Positions 9,389 to 16,564 of a stretch of DNA of 64,000 nucleotides are shown here, one piece after another. The stretch is taken from contig NZ_CP047241.1 of NCBI RefSeq assembly GCF_009856625.1, forward strand, positions 1,984,001-2,048,000. Reading direction: 5' to 3'. Source of the stretch: Aquitalea denitrificans (GTDB lineage Bacteria; Pseudomonadota; Gammaproteobacteria; Burkholderiales; Chromobacteriaceae). Numbering within the stretch: the first letter of the stretch is position 1; every line of letters starts with the position of its first letter. Both the position numbers and the translations under genes were made by a program. A model generated the notes under the pieces. The model was not told where the DNA came from. It did no database searches and saw nothing but the letters and a program-made list of their open reading frames with translations.

Positions 9389-9409
9389 GTGCGGCGATGA
9401 TGCCGTCAA
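9381..9409 (-). promoter_or_regulatory. Promoter of the emr-type efflux operon
   Basis: On the minus strand there is TTGACG (9409-9404), a 17-bp spacer and TATAAC (9386-9381): five of six matches at both boxes. The start codon of the outer-membrane factor is at 9343. Confidence 0.78.
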
Positions 9410-9413
9410 GAAA

Positions 9414-9435
9414 AACCGTACAGTTCGGTACAGTT
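9414..9435. promoter_or_regulatory. TetR operator, copy 2
   Basis: A 22-bp dyad AACCGTAC-N6-GTACAGTT, matching copy 1 in inverted sense at 16 defined positions. It lies just upstream of the -35 of the efflux promoter and 10 nt before the tetR start codon, where a bound repressor would also block tetR transcription. Confidence 0.75.
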
Positions 9436-9445
9436 TGGAGCAAAA

Positions 9446-10045
9446 ATGCGAACAAAAAGTGAAGAACGCCGTCAGGCAATGGTGGCAACGGCTGCGGAGT
9501 TATTCCTGCAGCGTGGTTATGAAGCGACCTCCATGGCAGAAATCTGCAGCCGGGTGGGGGGCTCCAAGGCCACTTTGTACGGTTATTTCAAGTCCAAGGA
9601 GGAGTTGTTCCTCAGCGTGATGAAAATGCTGGCCGAAGAACGCATGTCACAAGCCTATGCACGGCTGGTGCCGGGCGGGGATATTGCGGCGGCTTTGCAG
9701 GCATTCGGCGAAAACTACCTGCAGGTCATTCTGGGGCCGGACCTGATGGCCATGCGCGGCATCATCGCAGGTGAGCTGGTGCGTGCTGGCGCGGCTCAAC
9801 AGTTTTTCGATGCCGGACCGAGGCAGGGCTGGAACAAGGTGGCGGTTTATCTGGAGGCGGAAATGCAGGTCGGTCGCCTGCGCCGGGCGGATGGCTGGAT
9901 TGCTGCCATGCATGTGTTGTCCCTGATCCAGGCTGAATATCAGCAGACTTTCCTGATTGGTGTGGTGAGCGAGGATGATCTGAAACTGTTACAAGAGCGC
10001 GTGGCCAGGGGCGTGGAGATATTCATGGCCGGATATGGGGTGTAG
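9446..10045 (+). CDS. TetR/AcrR-family repressor of the adjacent efflux operon
   Basis: 199 residues. The N-terminal TetR DNA-binding domain is clear (RRQAMVATAAELFLQRGYEATSMAEI then SKATLYGYFKSKEELF). The C-terminal ligand-binding half resembles the AefR-like group and is not informative on ligand. The ATG has GGAG 5 nt upstream. It is divergent from the three-gene efflux operon and flanked by two matching dyads, so it very likely represses that operon and itself and is released by a pump substrate. The regulatory role is inference from layout; the family is seen directly. Confidence 0.92.
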   Translation: MRTKSEERRQAMVATAAELFLQRGYEATSMAEICSRVGGSKATLYGYFKSKEELFLSVMKMLAEERMSQAYARLVPGGDIAAALQAFGENYLQVILGPDLMAMRGIIAGELVRAGAAQQFFDAGPRQGWNKVAVYLEAEMQVGRLRRADGWIAAMHVLSLIQAEYQQTFLIGVVSEDDLKLLQERVARGVEIFMAGYGV

Positions 10046-10066
10046 CGTTTTGCTGCGCCTGACCAG

Positions 10067-10095
10067 AAAAAAACCGGGCTGAGGCCCGGTTTTTT
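10067..10095. terminator. Bidirectional terminator between tetR and gntR genes
   Basis: A run of A, the stem ACCGGGC / GCCCGGT with a 3-4 nt loop (TGAG region), then six T. It lies between converging genes and can act in both directions. Confidence 0.88.
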
Positions 10096-10114
10096 CATGC
10101 TGCCAGCGTGTGGC

Positions 10115-10795
10115 TCAGTTGCACAGTGTTTTCAGATACTGCCCGGCATTGAACAGGTCGCGCTCGATGGCGCGACGCACGGCAGACGGGTCCTTGCGGT
10201 GCAGGGCACGCATCATGTCTTCGTGGCAGTCGTTCATGATGCTCCACACGTGCGGGTCCTGATGCAGCTGGTTGGAAATAGGGCCGACGTGCAGCCATAC
10301 GCTTTCAATCAGCGACAGCAGCATGGCAGAGCCGGAGGCACGGTACAGCGTGACGTGGAAGTCTTCGTTTGCTGTCAGATAGCCTTTGACATCGTGATTG
10401 CGGATGGCTTCGTCCATGGTGGCGGTCAGCTCTTCCAGCAGCTTGAGGTCGGTGCTGCTCAGGTTGCGTGCACCTTTTTCGGCGGCTTCGCCTTCCAGCA
10501 GCATGCGCGTTTGCAGGATGTCATCAAACTGGGTGCGGCTTAGTTGCGGAACGGTGACGCCGCAATTGGGAATATTGGCCAGCGCCTTCTCTGCCACCAG
10601 ACGCTGCAGTGCCGTGCGCACCGGCATTTCCCCTACCTGCATGTCCTGGGCCAGCTGTTTGATCTTGAGACGTTCACCCGGCAGCCAGCGGCCCAGCGAC
10701 AGCCATTGGCGCAAGGTGGTGTAGGTTTCGTCCTGTAAGGTAGAGGAGGCGGGAGTCTTCATTGTAGGCGAGTCGTCGGTATTTGAGTTTGCCAC
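10115..10795 (-). CDS. GntR-family regulator with FCD (FadR C-terminal) domain
   Basis: 226 residues from a GTG at 10795; an in-frame ATG at 10762 (215 residues) is equally possible, and neither has a good ribosome site. The N-terminal winged helix is visible (ERLKIKQLAQDMQVGEMPVRTALQRLVAEKALANIPNCGVTV, slightly divergent from the usual VSRTPVREAL). It is followed by an all-alpha FCD domain (residues ~90-215) with metal-ligand type positions D/H (NEDFHVTLYRASGS). It is divergent from the glutamine-synthetase-like and aminotransferase genes and probably controls them; a 12-bp sequence repeated twice in the shared intergenic region is the best operator candidate. Confidence 0.88.
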   Translation of the reverse strand: MANSNTDDSPTMKTPASSTLQDETYTTLRQWLSLGRWLPGERLKIKQLAQDMQVGEMPVRTALQRLVAEKALANIPNCGVTVPQLSRTQFDDILQTRMLLEGEAAEKGARNLSSTDLKLLEELTATMDEAIRNHDVKGYLTANEDFHVTLYRASGSAMLLSLIESVWLHVGPISNQLHQDPHVWSIMNDCHEDMMRALHRKDPSAVRRAIERDLFNAGQYLKTLCN

Positions 10796-10846
10796 AAGGA
10801 TACCATAGCAGGGGTATTGCTGTGATGCTTCACTTTTGCGGATTTA

Positions 10847-10858
10847 TTTGATCATAAA
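10847..10858. promoter_or_regulatory. Candidate GntR operator, copy 1
   Basis: TTTGATCATAAA, with a TGATCA palindromic core, abuts the -35 box of the following promoter. The same 12 bp recurs exactly at 10968-10979. Exact repetition at both ends of the leader suggests a regulator site; the assignment to the adjacent GntR protein is inference. Confidence 0.55.
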
Positions 10859-10887
10859 TTGACATCAATTTTTGTGATTACTATGAT
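10859..10887 (+). promoter_or_regulatory. Strong promoter of the puuA-like operon
   Basis: TTGACA (10859-10864), exactly 17 bp, TATGAT (10882-10887). It lies about 100 nt before the start codon, leaving a leader that contains the second copy of the 12-bp repeat. Confidence 0.75.
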
Positions 10888-10967
10888 TGATACCAGCTTT
10901 TGTTCCGGTATTTGCATTTTAATTCATTCGGGTTGGTGCGGTGTTGGAATGCTGGCTTTTTTGCATT

Positions 10968-10979
10968 TTTGATCATAAA
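10968..10979. promoter_or_regulatory. Candidate GntR operator, copy 2, next to the ribosome site
   Basis: The second exact copy of TTTGATCATAAA runs into the ribosome site (AAAGGAG) of the 10989 gene. Protein bound here could act as a roadblock to transcription. Confidence 0.5.
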
Positions 10980-10988
10980 GGAGAAATC

Positions 10989-12326
10989 ATGCATGAGCAT
11001 TTGCAGCAATTCATTCGCGAGCACAACATTCACGAGGTGGAATGCGTCATTCCGGACATGACGGGCGTGGCACGTGGCAAGATCGTGCCCAAGGATCTGT
11101 TCCTGGCAGAAGAGAGCATGAAGATGTCCAAGGCGGTACTCACCATTACCGTGAATGGCGAGTTTGCCGAATTTGAACGTTTTGTCGGGGCCAATGATCC
11201 GGACATGGTGTGTGTGCCGGACGCATCTTCCATCCGGCTGGTGCCGTGGGCCATCGAGCCGGTAGCGGTGGTGATACATGATTGCGAGGATTTCGACAGC
11301 CAGCCGGTGGGAATTTCACCGCGAGCGGTACTGCGCAAGGTGCTGGCCCTGTACGCGGCACGCGGCTGGCAGCCGGTGGTGGCGCCGGAAATGGAGTTTT
11401 ACCTGATCCGGCAGAACAGCAATCCGCACGAGCCCTTGCGTCCGCCCACTGGTCGTGCTGGCCGTTCCGAAGTAGGGCGGCAGTCCTTTTCCATTGACGC
11501 CGTCAACGATTTCGACCCTTTCTTTCAGGAGCTATCCACATTCTGCCAGCAAGCCCGGCTGAATGTGGAAACGCTGATCCATGAAGTGGGTGCCTGCCAG
11601 ATGGAAATCAATTTCGCCCATGGCAATGCACTGGAGCTGGCCGATCAGGTTTTCCTGTTCAAGCGCGCTGTGCGCGAAACCGCCTACCGTCACAATATCT
11701 TTGCCACCTTCATGGCTAAGCCGATGGAAGACGAACCCGGCAGTGCCATGCATATCCATCAGAGCATTGTCAGCACCGTTAGCGGCGAGAATATCTTCTC
11801 GGCGGCAGATGGCAGCGCAACACCCTTGTTCTTCCACCATATTGGCGGCATGCAGAAATACCTGCCGCTGGTGATGCCGATGCTTGCACCTTACGTCAAT
11901 TCCTATCGCCGGCTCAGCCGCCATGCCGCCGCACCCATCAATGTGCGCTGGGGTTATGACAACCGCACCTGCGGCATCCGCATTCCGCCTTCCGGCCCTA
12001 ATGCGCGCCGACTGGAAAACCGGGTGCCGGGGGTGGATGTGAACCCCTATCTGGCGATGGCAGCCACACTGGCCTGCGGTTATCTGGGCATGGTGCAGGG
12101 TTTGATTCCCAGCGAACCGATGGCCGACAGTGCCTACGACCTGGATTTCGAGCTGCCACGCAGTCTGGAAGACGCGGTGGTGCTGATGCAGGACAGCCCC
12201 GAGCTGGCCGAGATTCTGGGTGAGCAGTTTGTGCAGGCTTTTTGCGCGGTGAAGGAAAAGGAATTCGAAACCTTCAATCGCGGCATTACCGCCTGGGAAC
12301 GCGAACACCTGCAATTGCACGTATGA
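10989..12326 (+). CDS. Glutamine synthetase family protein, gamma-glutamylputrescine synthetase-like
   Basis: 445 residues from the ATG at 10989, which has a near-perfect AAAGGAG 6 nt upstream. It lacks the long N-terminus of classical GlnA. Family marks are PDMTGVARGKIVP near the start (typical of the PuuA/GlnT-like group), PEMEFYLI (metal ligands), HEVGACQMEINFAHG, AMHIHQSI and NVRWGYDNRTCGIRIP. The enzyme should join glutamate to an amine using ATP; PuuA acts on putrescine. The co-transcribed class III aminotransferase fits use of a polyamine or other amine as a carbon and nitrogen source. The exact amine is not shown by the sequence. Confidence 0.85.
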   Translation: MHEHLQQFIREHNIHEVECVIPDMTGVARGKIVPKDLFLAEESMKMSKAVLTITVNGEFAEFERFVGANDPDMVCVPDASSIRLVPWAIEPVAVVIHDCEDFDSQPVGISPRAVLRKVLALYAARGWQPVVAPEMEFYLIRQNSNPHEPLRPPTGRAGRSEVGRQSFSIDAVNDFDPFFQELSTFCQQARLNVETLIHEVGACQMEINFAHGNALELADQVFLFKRAVRETAYRHNIFATFMAKPMEDEPGSAMHIHQSIVSTVSGENIFSAADGSATPLFFHHIGGMQKYLPLVMPMLAPYVNSYRRLSRHAAAPINVRWGYDNRTCGIRIPPSGPNARRLENRVPGVDVNPYLAMAATLACGYLGMVQGLIPSEPMADSAYDLDFELPRSLEDAVVLMQDSPELAEILGEQFVQAFCAVKEKEFETFNRGITAWEREHLQLHV

Positions 12327-12373
12327 CATGCTGCGGGCTGCTGTCCGCACAGAACAAGATCAAGGAGAAATGG

Positions 12374-13732
12374 ATGAGCACACGTCACGGCATCAACTGG
12401 GACAAGGCACTGCAACTGCAGGCCGCCGAGCGCGAGCGCTTTATCGCGGCGCGCCCGCAATCACAGCAACTGTCGGCCCGTGCCGACCAGCACCTGCTGT
12501 TTGGCGTGCCACTGCACTGGATGGATGACTGGTCCACCCCCTTCACCCTGTATGTGAAGCAGGCACAGGGTGCCAGTTTTGAAGATGTGGATGGCAATCT
12601 GTATGTCGACTTTTGCCTGGGCGACACCGGTGCCATGTTCGGCCACGGTCCGGCCCCGGTGGCCAGAGCGCTGGCCGAGCAGGCGCAGCGCGGGCTGACT
12701 ACCATGCTGCCGTCCGAAGATGCTGTCTGGGTGGCCGAAGAGCTGGCGCGGCGCTTTGGCTTGCCGTACTGGCAGTTTGCCATGACCGCCACCGATGCCA
12801 ACCGCTTCGCCCTGCGCTGGGCGCGGGCCGCCACCGGTCGTCAGCAGTTATTGGTATTCAATGGCTGCTACCACGGCACCATTGACGATGTGTTTGTTGA
12901 TCTGGTGGATGGCAAGCCGGTACAGCGTGCCAGCCTGCTGGGGCAGGTGTACGACCTGACCCAATACACCCGTGTGGTGGAATTCAACGATCTGGCCGCA
13001 CTGGAAGAAGCGCTGAAGGATGGTCAGGTAGCCTGCCTGCTGGCCGAGCCTGCCATGACCAATATCGGCATGGTGCTGCCGGAGCCGGGCTTCTGGGAAG
13101 CGGCACAGGCGCTATGCCGCCGCTATGGCACGCTGTTGATCATGGATGAAACCCATACCATCAGCACCGGCATGGGCGGCTATACCCGCGCTCACGGCCT
13201 GAAACCGGACATGATGGTGCTGGGCAAGCCCATGGGTGGCGGCGTGCCATGCGCAGTGTATGGTTTTTCCGCAGAAATGGCACAGCGCGCCCAGCAGGCC
13301 AAGCGCGAGGCGGTGCCTGGCCACAGCGGCATCGGCACCACCCTGACGGCCAATATGCTGGCCATGGCGGCGATGCGCGCCAATCTGGCCGAGGTGATGA
13401 CCGAGCAGGCCTATGCCCACATGTTTGCCCTGGCGGAGCGGCTGGCCGATGGCCTGCGCACGGTGATTGCCCTGCACCAGCTGCCGTGGTGCGTCACCCA
13501 GGTGGGGGCGCGTACCGAGTTCCAGTTCACTGCCACGCCGCCACGTAATGGCAGCGAGGCGGATGCGATTCTGGACAGTGACATGGAGCACATCATTCAT
13601 CTGTACCTGCTCAATCTCGGCCTGCTGATCACCCCATTCCACAATATGCTGCTGATTTGCCCGCAAACCACGGCGGCCGATGTCGACCGGCTGGTGGCGG
13701 TGTTTGACGATTTTGTCAGCGCGGTGCGTTAA
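12374..13732 (+). CDS. Class III PLP-dependent aminotransferase (glutamate-1-semialdehyde aminotransferase-like fold)
   Basis: 452 residues from the ATG at 12374 (AGGAG upstream). PLP-fold motifs are YVDFCLGDTGAMFGHGPAPV near the start, FNGCYHGTIDD, the cofactor aspartate in LLIMDETHT and the Schiff-base lysine in MVLGKPMGGGVPC. It resembles the HemL-like branch rather than acetylornithine or GABA transaminases, but it is not hemL itself, given its context. It follows the PuuA-like gene by 47 nt, so it probably acts on the same amine or its product. Substrate unknown. Confidence 0.82.
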   Translation: MSTRHGINWDKALQLQAAERERFIAARPQSQQLSARADQHLLFGVPLHWMDDWSTPFTLYVKQAQGASFEDVDGNLYVDFCLGDTGAMFGHGPAPVARALAEQAQRGLTTMLPSEDAVWVAEELARRFGLPYWQFAMTATDANRFALRWARAATGRQQLLVFNGCYHGTIDDVFVDLVDGKPVQRASLLGQVYDLTQYTRVVEFNDLAALEEALKDGQVACLLAEPAMTNIGMVLPEPGFWEAAQALCRRYGTLLIMDETHTISTGMGGYTRAHGLKPDMMVLGKPMGGGVPCAVYGFSAEMAQRAQQAKREAVPGHSGIGTTLTANMLAMAAMRANLAEVMTEQAYAHMFALAERLADGLRTVIALHQLPWCVTQVGARTEFQFTATPPRNGSEADAILDSDMEHIIHLYLLNLGLLITPFHNMLLICPQTTAADVDRLVAVFDDFVSAVR

Positions 13733-13744
13733 GGCTGGCAGCCT

Positions 13745-14323
13745 TTACTGCGGCGGTGTGGCGGACACGGACAACTGTTCGCCAATGCTGAAGAAGCTGC
13801 CGCCGGCGATGTAGTGCAGGCTGCGCTTGTCATCATGGCCATCAAACTGCCAATGGCCGTCGTGCCAGACATCCGCGTCTGCCTTGGCGGCCAGCACTTC
13901 GCCGATGAACAGGTCGTAGTGCTGCTGGTTGTGCGGCTCGCTGATGATGCGGCATTCCAGGTAAGCAATACAGTCGGCGACATGCGGTGCGTTTACAGCC
14001 TCGCCCGGCAGTGCCGTCAAGTCGCACGCGGCAAACTTGTCCACTTCCTTTCCGCTGCAGCTGCCGGCCCGGAGCACCTGTTCGGCCTGCGCGCGGCAGG
14101 GGACATTCAGTACAAACTCACCGGAAGCCTCCATCAATTCACGGGTATGCGTGGCCTTGTCCACCACCACCAGCACCTTGGGCGGGTCGAAATCCAGCGG
14201 CATCGCCCAGGCGGCGGCCATTACGTTTTGCTGGCCGTCATGGGCGGAGGAAACCAGCACGGTAGGGCCGTGGTTGAGCAGGCGATAGCTTTTGGCCAGA
14301 TCGACGGCAACTAGCTTTTGCAT
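13745..14323 (-). CDS. Flavin reductase-like FMN-binding protein
   Basis: 192 residues with the split-barrel flavin reductase pattern: PTVLVSSAHDGQQNVMAAAWAMPLDFDPPKVLVVVDKATHTRELMEASGEFVLNVP. The segment TVLVSS..G..N.M...W matches the FMN phosphate/isoalloxazine site, and the later CIAYLECRII / YDLFIGEVLAA are the dimer-core strands. It converges on the aminotransferase gene with a 12-nt gap and no terminator. Members reduce flavin for partner oxygenases or act as stand-alone reductases; no oxygenase partner is nearby, so the role is open. Confidence 0.85.
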   Translation of the reverse strand: MQKLVAVDLAKSYRLLNHGPTVLVSSAHDGQQNVMAAAWAMPLDFDPPKVLVVVDKATHTRELMEASGEFVLNVPCRAQAEQVLRAGSCSGKEVDKFAACDLTALPGEAVNAPHVADCIAYLECRIISEPHNQQHYDLFIGEVLAAKADADVWHDGHWQFDGHDDKRSLHYIAGGSFFSIGEQLSVSATPPQ

Positions 14324-14402
14324 CGGACAGTCCTTCAGGTTGATCAGGCGCTGATTCTAGCAATATCCGTCACTGTGTGGCTTGCAAGCCGCTTTGGGCG
14401 TG

Positions 14403-14408
14403 TACAAT
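14403..14408 (+). promoter_or_regulatory. Probable -10 box for the 14442 gene
   Basis: TACAAT lies 33 nt before the start codon. The best upstream -35 (TTGCAA, 14382-14387) is only 15 bp away, so the promoter call rests mainly on the -10. Confidence 0.4.
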
Positions 14409-14441
14409 GCCGCCAGTTAAACATTTAGCGGAAACAAAACC

Positions 14442-14645
14442 ATGTCCAAGCGTAAGGAAGACGAACTCGATCCGGATACCATCGCCCTATTGCAGTGGTG
14501 TGCCGAAGTGGAAGCCCTGTTTGTTGCTGCCGGAGCCAAACCGGATGAGGCACAGCAGCAGATCGAGGAAAATGCCGAGTGGTTTACCGACATGTTCTTT
14601 GACGGCCTGAGCCCGGAAGAGGCAGCCAAGGCGGCGCTGAATTGA
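14442..14645 (+). CDS. Small acidic protein of unknown function (67 aa)
   Basis: 67 residues, strongly acidic, predicted mostly helical, with no membrane segment and no motif I recognise. It starts MSKRKEDELDPDTIALLQW and ends LSPEEAAKAALN. Its TGA overlaps the TTG start of the following exonuclease gene, so the two are probably translationally coupled. The tight coupling and normal codon use argue that it is a real gene. Confidence 0.72.
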   Translation: MSKRKEDELDPDTIALLQWCAEVEALFVAAGAKPDEAQQQIEENAEWFTDMFFDGLSPEEAAKAALN

Positions 14646-15259
14646 GTCGCGCCGCGCCTTGTTATGCAGTGCTGGACTTTGAAACCAGCGGGCTGTCGCC
14701 AGCCGTGGGTAGCCGGGTGACCGAAGTGGCGGTGGTGCTATGGCAGGACGGGCGCGAACTGGACAGCTACCAGAGCCTGATGAATGCCGGCGTGCGTGTG
14801 CCGGCAGAAATAGAGCGCCTGACCGGTATCAGCAATGCCATGCTGCGCACTGCACCGCCGGCCGCTACCGTGATGCGGGAGGTGGCTGACTTTGTCGGCA
14901 ATATCCCGCTGGTGGCGCATAACGCTGCTTTCGACCGCAAGTTCTGGGATCACGAACTGAGCCTGCTGGGCCGGCAGCGGCAGCAAGATTTTGCCTGCAC
15001 CCTGCTACTGGCACGCCGCCTGTTGCCACAGGCACCGGATCACAAGCTGGGTACGCTCACCCGCTGGGCCGGGCTGCCGGATGCTGGTCGTGCTCACCGC
15101 GCACTGGCCGATGCACGCATGGCGGCCCATCTGCTGCAGTACCTGCTGGAAACGGCCAGCCGCAAGCATGGAGCGCGCAGCTTGAGCCATCAGCAGCTTT
15201 GCCAGTTGCAGAAGGCAAGTGCCAGCAAGGTGGGTGACTTTTTTCGCCAGTCCGCATGA
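14642..15259 (+). CDS. DEDDh 3'-5' exonuclease (DNA polymerase III epsilon-like)
   Basis: 205 residues from a TTG that overlaps the upstream stop codon. All catalytic elements are present: ExoI with D and E (VLDFETSGLSP), ExoII with D (VAHNAAFDRKF) and ExoIII with H and D (HRALADARMAAHL). It is a single-domain member and lacks the polymerase-binding tail of true DnaQ, so it is likely a repair or RNA-processing exonuclease. No ATG is available before the ExoI motif, which supports the TTG start. A terminator is not obvious downstream. Confidence 0.86.
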   Translation: MSRAAPCYAVLDFETSGLSPAVGSRVTEVAVVLWQDGRELDSYQSLMNAGVRVPAEIERLTGISNAMLRTAPPAATVMREVADFVGNIPLVAHNAAFDRKFWDHELSLLGRQRQQDFACTLLLARRLLPQAPDHKLGTLTRWAGLPDAGRAHRALADARMAAHLLQYLLETASRKHGARSLSHQQLCQLQKASASKVGDFFRQSA

Positions 15260-15438
15260 ATGCTGGCTGCAGAGTGCCGCAACCCTTCAGGCTGAATTGA
15301 CCTGTGGCCAAAACGAATTTTCCAGCAAGCAAACCGGACGGGATGAGATTGTCGGGCGGCAAGCCGCATCCCTAGACTGACGACCTGTATCGCCGCGCTT
15401 GTTTTCCTGAGCGATACGCATCTCATCCGGGAGTCTTC

Positions 15439-16536
15439 ATGTCAAAAGGTATTGCAAAAGCCGTTCTGGCCAGTTATCTGACGCTTTCCTTGCTGTCATC
15501 TGCCGAGGCCTGTACCCGTGTGCTGTGGAATACCCAGCCCGGCTATCTGCTCAGTTCTCGCAACCTGGATTTTTTCGGGCCGGTCAGCCCCTCGCTGGTA
15601 GTCAGTCCGCGTGGTGTCAGCCGTGTTGGTGCCAGTGGGGATAATGCCGGGCAGGCGGTGCGCTGGACGGCACGTTATGGCAGCGTAGCCATCTACGCTG
15701 ACAATGTCTTCCCCATGGATGGCATGAACGAAAAAGGCCTGGCGGCACATACCCTGTACTTTACCGGCGGGGCCGAGCAGCCCCAGCCAGGCAAGCCGGC
15801 CAAGCCGGTGCTGGAAAGCAGCCATTGGCTTAGCTTCATCCTGGATAACCACGCCACGGTAGCCGAAGCTGTCGCCGCCATCCGTGCGGTGCGGCTGGAT
15901 CCCAAGCGCCTGCCCATCGACTATGCTTCGGATACCAAGCACATCGCCATTGAAGATGCCTCGGGTGATTCCGCCATCATCGAGATCGTCAAGGGAGAGA
16001 CGGTGATTCACCATGGCCGGCAATTTACGGTGCTGACCAATCCTCCGGACTACGACACCATGCTCAAGGAGGAGAAGAAATACGCGGCGGCCAATTCCGA
16101 TACCATCCCCACCGGCTGGCAGGCTGATGCCCGGCTGGTGCGGGCCAACTGGCTGCTCAAGTCACTGCCGCGCGCGGACAATGTCGAAGAGGCACGTGGT
16201 TTTTTGGCGTCCATCATGCACAGTGTGGCCATGCCTGTCGGCCTGATGGCAGACCCGCTAGACCTGGCCGTGGAAAAAGCTTATGAGCCTTATTCGCGCT
16301 ATCCGGCAGAAAACCGCGGCGTGGGCACCTACTGGACCACTACCGCTGATCTCAGGAACCTGCGCTACAGCTTTCAGTCTGTTTCATCCCTGAGTCCGGT
16401 ATGGCTGGATCTGCGGCAGTTCAACTTTGACAAGCTCAGGCAAACCAAGTCGATTGCACGCCTCAATCTGTATGGCAGCAAGGGCTGGGCTGGCGATGTG
16501 CGGCAGCAACTGCAGGTGGTTCCCGCCTTCAAGTAG
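15439..16536 (+). CDS. Exported choloylglycine hydrolase / penicillin V acylase-type Ntn hydrolase
   Basis: 365 residues. The first 24 form a signal peptide, and the next residue is Cys25 followed by TRVLWNT. Cys at the new N-terminus is the nucleophile of this linear-amide C-N hydrolase family, so signal cleavage itself would create the active enzyme. Other family marks are SRNLDF, DGMNEKGLAAHTLYF and VLTNPPDYD. Gram-negative periplasmic members hydrolyse penicillin V or N-acyl homoserine lactones rather than bile salts, so quorum-signal or beta-lactam side-chain cleavage are the leading guesses. It stands alone between unrelated genes. Confidence 0.87.
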   Translation: MSKGIAKAVLASYLTLSLLSSAEACTRVLWNTQPGYLLSSRNLDFFGPVSPSLVVSPRGVSRVGASGDNAGQAVRWTARYGSVAIYADNVFPMDGMNEKGLAAHTLYFTGGAEQPQPGKPAKPVLESSHWLSFILDNHATVAEAVAAIRAVRLDPKRLPIDYASDTKHIAIEDASGDSAIIEIVKGETVIHHGRQFTVLTNPPDYDTMLKEEKKYAAANSDTIPTGWQADARLVRANWLLKSLPRADNVEEARGFLASIMHSVAMPVGLMADPLDLAVEKAYEPYSRYPAENRGVGTYWTTTADLRNLRYSFQSVSSLSPVWLDLRQFNFDKLRQTKSIARLNLYGSKGWAGDVRQQLQVVPAFK

Positions 16537-16564
16537 CCAGGTGCCGGGCTGGCGCGGGCAAGGA

